Assembly: GCA_964543525.1 (NCBI GenBank)
Contig: CAZIYW010000004.1
Location: forward strand, 1 to 64,000
Reading direction: 5' to 3'
DNA from: CBDVBE01 sp964543525
Lineage (GTDB): Bacteria > Fibrobacterota > Chitinivibrionia > Chitinivibrionales > JANQEN01
DNA: 64,000 bases
Below the pieces are notes generated by a model that saw only the letters and a list, made by a program, of their open reading frames with translations, searched no databases and was not told the DNA's origin. Numbering within the stretch: the first letter of the stretch is position 1; the number at the start of each line of letters is the position of its first letter. The translations under genes were made by a program, and so were the position numbers. Shown here piece after piece: positions 60,376-64,000 of the stretch.

Positions 60376-61383
60376 TTATACACTGGTTTTCCTTTTAAAT
60401 TTCACTTTTACATATTTCGGCGCCGGTTGTTCGGTAAAAATCCATGTGTTCCACCCCAGGAGTGCACAGTTCTTTTTCCCGAGCTGTAGTGTAGTCATAC
60501 TTTTTGTATGGCAGCATACTTCAACATCCCATTCAAGGGGTTGATCCAGATAAAACCTAACCTGTTCAGCAATAGCTGCCATAGAAGAGCTGTTGGGCAA
60601 AAACCGAATTAACGATCGTGAATGGATTGGGCCGATGTGTATACGGAACGAGCCCATTCTGTCAAGTACTTTTCTACCGACAACAGTGCTTTTTCCAAGT
60701 ACATTGCTGGTTTTGTTGAGACGCAGTTGCTGATCCGCCGGGATTGGTGCCATCCGGGTAACGCATTGCTCGATAAGGACAGTCGGCCCATCCAGTGTAT
60801 CTGCTATAATCGTCCGTAATCCTTCAGCAGTCTTTACGGGCCGAGCAGAAAGACCGGTGTACCGTACTTGGTGATGTGGTGCTGAGAATTGTTTACAGAA
60901 ATTTTTACCACCCAGACCGGCCAGAAACAAGAGACGTTCCTGAAGTGTGTGATCAGGTGCTTCAAAAAGAGAGTAAAGCAGACTATATTTTCCCCAAATG
61001 TAAAAGTAGGCTTCGTATAGAACACTGTTAAAGATATCGATAAAATCACGGCTTACCGACAGGTTGTTTTCCTGCTCCTTAAATAACTCCTGGGTATAAA
61101 ACATCGGCAGGGGGGAACCTGTACCGTACATCCCCAGGAAGGTAACGGTCATGAGAAAGCAAAACGACGTATCAGTTGGTTTCTCAACAGCGGAAATTTC
61201 ATTGTATTGAAAATTAAACGTCAGTTCAGGTCGTACCCGAACATTGTCAAAGAGTTCCTTGCCCTCTTTTTGTAGAGAAATCAGCCGTAATAAACGCAAC
61301 GCCTGTATAAAGGAATAGCTGCTGCTGCGTTTGCAGAGTTCAGTTTCTAAATCAGTTGTTTTTCGCCGAGTCGGAGTGGCCAT
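60376..61383 (-). CDS. tssG: TssG, T6SS baseplate
   Basis: A 335-residue baseplate wedge protein (ImpH/VasB). SYSFIQALRLLRLI start, FLGMYGTGSPLPMFYTQEL block and the RIHIGPIHSRSLIRFLP part are typical. It overlaps tssF by 37 bases. Confidence 0.92.
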   Translation of the reverse strand: MATPTRRKTTDLETELCKRSSSYSFIQALRLLRLISLQKEGKELFDNVRVRPELTFNFQYNEISAVEKPTDTSFCFLMTVTFLGMYGTGSPLPMFYTQELFKEQENNLSVSRDFIDIFNSVLYEAYFYIWGKYSLLYSLFEAPDHTLQERLLFLAGLGGKNFCKQFSAPHHQVRYTGLSARPVKTAEGLRTIIADTLDGPTVLIEQCVTRMAPIPADQQLRLNKTSNVLGKSTVVGRKVLDRMGSFRIHIGPIHSRSLIRFLPNSSSMAAIAEQVRFYLDQPLEWDVEVCCHTKSMTTLQLGKKNCALLGWNTWIFTEQPAPKYVKVKFKRKTSV

Positions 61384-63083
61384 TGTATTACTTCTCCCGA
61401 TTGAGAATTATTCAGTTCAAATTGGGTAAATGTATTCATGGAAGCATAGAGCGCCATGAAACGGTCAAGCACTGATGCGAATACATACAGATCACCGGTA
61501 CCGGCAAAGTGCTGTCCGGTGGCGGTGAGCCGGAGCTTTACCCCACGCATGAGAGCACCTCCGATTAATCGGTTTATTGGCGTTGCAGTAAAACCGGTAA
61601 TGGCGTCAATGCGTTTTCTGTTTGCTGCAACAGACTGATCACTGCGCTGATAATCGAATAGATAGAGCCGTAACAACTCACGAAGAGACTCCGTATTGGC
61701 ACTGGGTAGAAAATTTAATGATACCTGCGATAGAAAGAGCCATAAACTATTGCTTTCTGTCAATGTATCGATCTGCGGGGTCGGTGCAAGTATATTGCGG
61801 AAATCAACCAGCTCCGGGGACTGTGATGTCGCTTCATGGATATCACCTGCGCGAAGCAGCTCAGGAAGATGATTGTTGGTACAGGTTAACTCAATAGATA
61901 ATATCTCACGCTGGGGCTGCTCACCTTTATTATATGCTAAAGAAAGATACACCTGCTGGCTGTTGTCCAGGTTCGAGTGTGATCGGTGCGTCTGAAAGAC
62001 ACCGGTCTTTCCGGCTTCGCCATAAGAGAAACGATTAAGAGGTATATACTTACGTCGCTCAACTGTCCCCTGTCCAAAACCGATAACCGAGTCTATAGTA
62101 TAAATACTGAAATGGCTTCTCTGTTTACCGGCAGGCTGTATTAACAGTTTCTCAGAACGATGATCAACAGTTGTCGGTTCGGCTTCATGGTTGAATAAAT
62201 TGACAACCGGTGTAGTGTACAGAGTAAAATGTTCAGGTTTTATTATTGCAGGAATGCTGTCAGATGTCTTAAGAATAAACTCAATGTTAAAAGCATTGCT
62301 CTCTTCCATTTGTTGTAACCGGTTCAGACCGGAGAGTTCAAGATACAGAAATTTCTGCGGGAGAATGAAATATTCCGACAGTATCCCGTACCCGCGAAAT
62401 GCCTGTTCAGGTGCAGTAAAGAGTGAATTCTCAAGATCGAATCCGGGCGTGGAGAGTGAATCCGGTTTCAGAGTGAATGATGAGTCAGGCCTTTGCGGGG
62501 CAGAAATCCGGATGCACTTTAATGTCGTCTGTAGAGCCATGAACAGGTTTGTTGCCTCGGAAAAAGACCCGCCGAGGTAAAAACGCAGATGCTCAATTGC
62601 GAGAGATGAAAGGTCAACACCATGTAACTGCAGGGATACGGTGACTGATTCTTCCGAAGTAGAAAGCTGTTTCCGGGCTACCGTCTTGACACTCATGGGA
62701 TATACATCAACGGGCATACTGGTTCTGAAGAGACATCGTGTTCCTTCAACCGGTACTGATGCAATCAAGGTGCCGGTCCTGACAAGAAGGTGCTCCAGTA
62801 ATGATTCCTTTGGTGTAAAGGTAACCAGCGAGGTCGATGGAATGGGACGGAGTAAATGGGGAAAAACAACATCGGTAAGGCCATGGATGATTTCAGGAAA
62901 ATCATCGTCGATTTTTTGATGAATGAGGCCGCACAGGTAGGCCGTACCTTCAAGAAGCCGCTCGACATCAGGATCTGCAGATGTTTTTCCCAGCAACGGA
63001 GCTATAGAGGGATGTGCCCGGGCAAATTCGGCCGCACGTTCACGGAGGTTGGCCAGTTGCTGCTGATAATATTTGTTAAACAT
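61347..63083 (-). CDS. tssF: TssF, T6SS baseplate
   Basis: A 578-residue baseplate protein (ImpG/VasA). Start MFNKYYQQQLANLRERAAEFA, then DPDVERLLEGTAYLCGLIHQKIDDDFPE, and VFPHLLRPIPS, all standard; the end WPLRLGEKQ also. Works with TssG, TssE and TssK as a wedge around VgrG. It follows tssE by 14 bases. Confidence 0.94.
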   Translation of the reverse strand: MFNKYYQQQLANLRERAAEFARAHPSIAPLLGKTSADPDVERLLEGTAYLCGLIHQKIDDDFPEIIHGLTDVVFPHLLRPIPSTSLVTFTPKESLLEHLLVRTGTLIASVPVEGTRCLFRTSMPVDVYPMSVKTVARKQLSTSEESVTVSLQLHGVDLSSLAIEHLRFYLGGSFSEATNLFMALQTTLKCIRISAPQRPDSSFTLKPDSLSTPGFDLENSLFTAPEQAFRGYGILSEYFILPQKFLYLELSGLNRLQQMEESNAFNIEFILKTSDSIPAIIKPEHFTLYTTPVVNLFNHEAEPTTVDHRSEKLLIQPAGKQRSHFSIYTIDSVIGFGQGTVERRKYIPLNRFSYGEAGKTGVFQTHRSHSNLDNSQQVYLSLAYNKGEQPQREILSIELTCTNNHLPELLRAGDIHEATSQSPELVDFRNILAPTPQIDTLTESNSLWLFLSQVSLNFLPSANTESLRELLRLYLFDYQRSDQSVAANRKRIDAITGFTATPINRLIGGALMRGVKLRLTATGQHFAGTGDLYVFASVLDRFMALYASMNTFTQFELNNSQSGEVIQWPLRLGEKQLI

Positions 63084-63097
63084 GAATAGCTATACTC

Positions 63098-63508
63098 CTA
63101 TTCGGATGTCCGGATTTTTCCTTCGGAAGAAACCACCGCACTAAATTCGAAGTGGGTTGCTCCATCACGCGCAAGTACCGCCTGAACAGTAAAATGCTGT
63201 TCAAGAACTCCGCTTGATCGTGGTTTTATTTTTACCGATACATTTTTTAAGCGGGGTTCATATTTTCGAATGGTGTCAGTGAGCACTTGGACCATACCCT
63301 GCGAGTTGTCATGAAAACTGGTTCCCTGCGTGAAAAAGATATCGGGCATACCATAGGCATCATCGATAAGAACTGTTCCCTGACGGGTGTTTAGCAGGCA
63401 CTGAAGATGCTCCAGGATTGATTGAAACTCCTGTGCCGTATCGTCGGTAACCAGTTCCTGCTCCTGCAGTTCAAGATTTCGTATACGTTCCAATAAGCGT
63501 TGATTCAT
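63098..63508 (-). CDS. tssE: TssE, gp25-like baseplate protein
   Basis: A 136-residue gp25-like protein, which starts sheath assembly on the baseplate. LNTRQGTVLIDDAYGMPD is the typical block, and the end has VKIKPRSSGVLEQHFTV. Follows the TssM-like gene by 26 bases. Confidence 0.9.
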   Translation of the reverse strand: MNQRLLERIRNLELQEQELVTDDTAQEFQSILEHLQCLLNTRQGTVLIDDAYGMPDIFFTQGTSFHDNSQGMVQVLTDTIRKYEPRLKNVSVKIKPRSSGVLEQHFTVQAVLARDGATHFEFSAVVSSEGKIRTSE

Positions 63509-63534
63509 AAGGTAATACCACTTTGCCGTTTCTG

Positions 63535-64000
63535 TTAACGCATGGTTTCCCAGTCGATAATGAGTGTCGGCAGTTCGTCGGGAATTGCATTTAGCAACGC
63601 GATGACTTCGTTTGCCACTTTTCGGTCTATATCATACACAATACGTATCCATTGCACATTTTTTCTTTGCAAAAGCGTCTGATACTGCGGATCAAAATCA
63701 TCCAGAGAAAAAGTAAAGCTGCCGTCATTGAATTGCTTAAGAAAGAGCGGGAAACCAAGCCGTCCCGACCATGTTTTCGCAACCATAAACGATGGAAAAA
63801 TAATTTTCAGTGAGACATCCCCACAATTATCCGGGCGGTACAGAAAATCGGCAGTCTGCTGATAGTTATAGTTTTCCAGAACAGTTGCATCTTCGACACA
63901 CTGGAGTCGAAGGATTGTCTGATGCGGTGTCTCCTGTGCTTCCGGATTGACGGTAAAGGGGATAGCCTGCAGTGTAACGACGTATTCGTCCCTTTTATTG
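63535..64000 (-). CDS. probable C-terminal part of TssM/IcmF (partial)
   Basis: The frame runs off the window end (reading NKRDEYVVTLQAIPFTVNP at the edge), so an internal ATG at 63786 is not the true start. It includes LRLQC, the CGDVSLKIIFP strand and WSGRLGFPLFLKQF; these resemble the C-terminal domain of TssM/IcmF inner-membrane proteins. Position next to tssE supports a T6SS gene; the exact member is uncertain. Confidence 0.5.
   Translation of the reverse strand, partial: NKRDEYVVTLQAIPFTVNPEAQETPHQTILRLQCVEDATVLENYNYQQTADFLYRPDNCGDVSLKIIFPSFMVAKTWSGRLGFPLFLKQFNDGSFTFSLDDFDPQYQTLLQRKNVQWIRIVYDIDRKVANEVIALLNAIPDELPTLIIDWETMR

Noticed and set aside
1..64000. CRISPR arrays, tRNA and rRNA genes
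   Set aside because: No regularly spaced short repeats and no cloverleaf or rRNA-like sequence was noticed by eye; a dedicated scan was not possible.

Overview
The window looks like a chromosomal piece of a motile, Gram-negative (two-membrane) bacterium. Support comes from type VI secretion genes (tssE, tssF, tssG, vgrG), an MlaD/MCE protein, lipoproteins, an outer-membrane barrel-like protein, flagellar fliD-fliS, an Rnf electron-transport subunit and c-di-GMP signalling. Secreted proteins ending in a 'function-name-then-KGMYFIRV' type sorting tail resemble type IX cargo. Together with the DUF4416, DUF5610 and WD40/TolB-type secreted proteins this suggests Fibrobacterota (Chitinispirillia/Chitinivibrionia-like) or a neighbouring phylum, but that placement is inference. 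There is a 10-N scaffold gap at 25198-25207, so this is a draft assembly.

Layout. 1-1159: rnfC (minus), whose reading frame meets a TGA exactly where the fourth cysteine of a ferredoxin-type cluster belongs and then continues with the expected proline; this is a selenocysteine candidate. 1386-3897: a DUF4416 protein and a secreted hydrolase-like protein that has lost catalytic residues. 4022-4183: a highly structured 162-bp repeat (second copy at 19905-20065). 4344-10012: signalling block (GGDEF+HD-GYP, STAS, hybrid histidine kinase). 10102-11125: cobO and a Nudix hydrolase. 11145-13016: dnaA (minus) and an AT-rich, palindrome-bearing upstream region that is a candidate replication origin. 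13017-17691: DUF5610 gene, MCE protein, fliD, fliS and a FliT-like chaperone; the DUF5610 gene and fliD share a sigma-28-like promoter with identical spacing. 17726-19024: hisS.

19170-20508 is a scar: a truncated membrane sensor, the second structured repeat, and a carboxypeptidase remnant. It is followed by a B12-binding radical SAM gene. 22007-29048 holds secreted proteins on both sides of the scaffold gap: two beta-propeller proteins that appear circularly permuted relative to each other, two related short lipoproteins, a papain-like protease and a barrel protein. 29082-44301 is a surface-polysaccharide block: two nucleotide-sugar epimerase-type genes, a DPM1-like glycosyltransferase, an MBOAT O-acyltransferase, two AlgX/AlgJ-like SGNH proteins, a TolB-like protein, a polysaccharide deacetylase lipoprotein, a nitrilase, a transglutaminase/TPR lipoprotein and a GT-C-like membrane protein, with a scar of two fused gene fragments at 38680-39047.

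44464-50167 (minus) is a compact five-gene operon: 5TM-LYT/SpoIIE phosphatase, periplasmic sensor, a sensor-HAMP protein fused to an MFS transporter, an ABC-type periplasmic binding protein and a GNAT enzyme. This is the most unusual functional unit. 50855-59736 (plus) is a T6SS effector/adaptor island: VgrG with Ig-like and glycine-zipper insertions, a DUF2169-pentapeptide protein, a second pentapeptide protein, DUF3540, and a DUF4150 PAAR-like protein flanked by two MITE-like palindromes, plus a DUF3467 gene. 59769-64000 (minus) is the core tss operon (TssM-like end, tssE, tssF, tssG), ending in the decayed remains of an older vgrG and PAAR-like pair. I see no tRNA, rRNA or CRISPR array.
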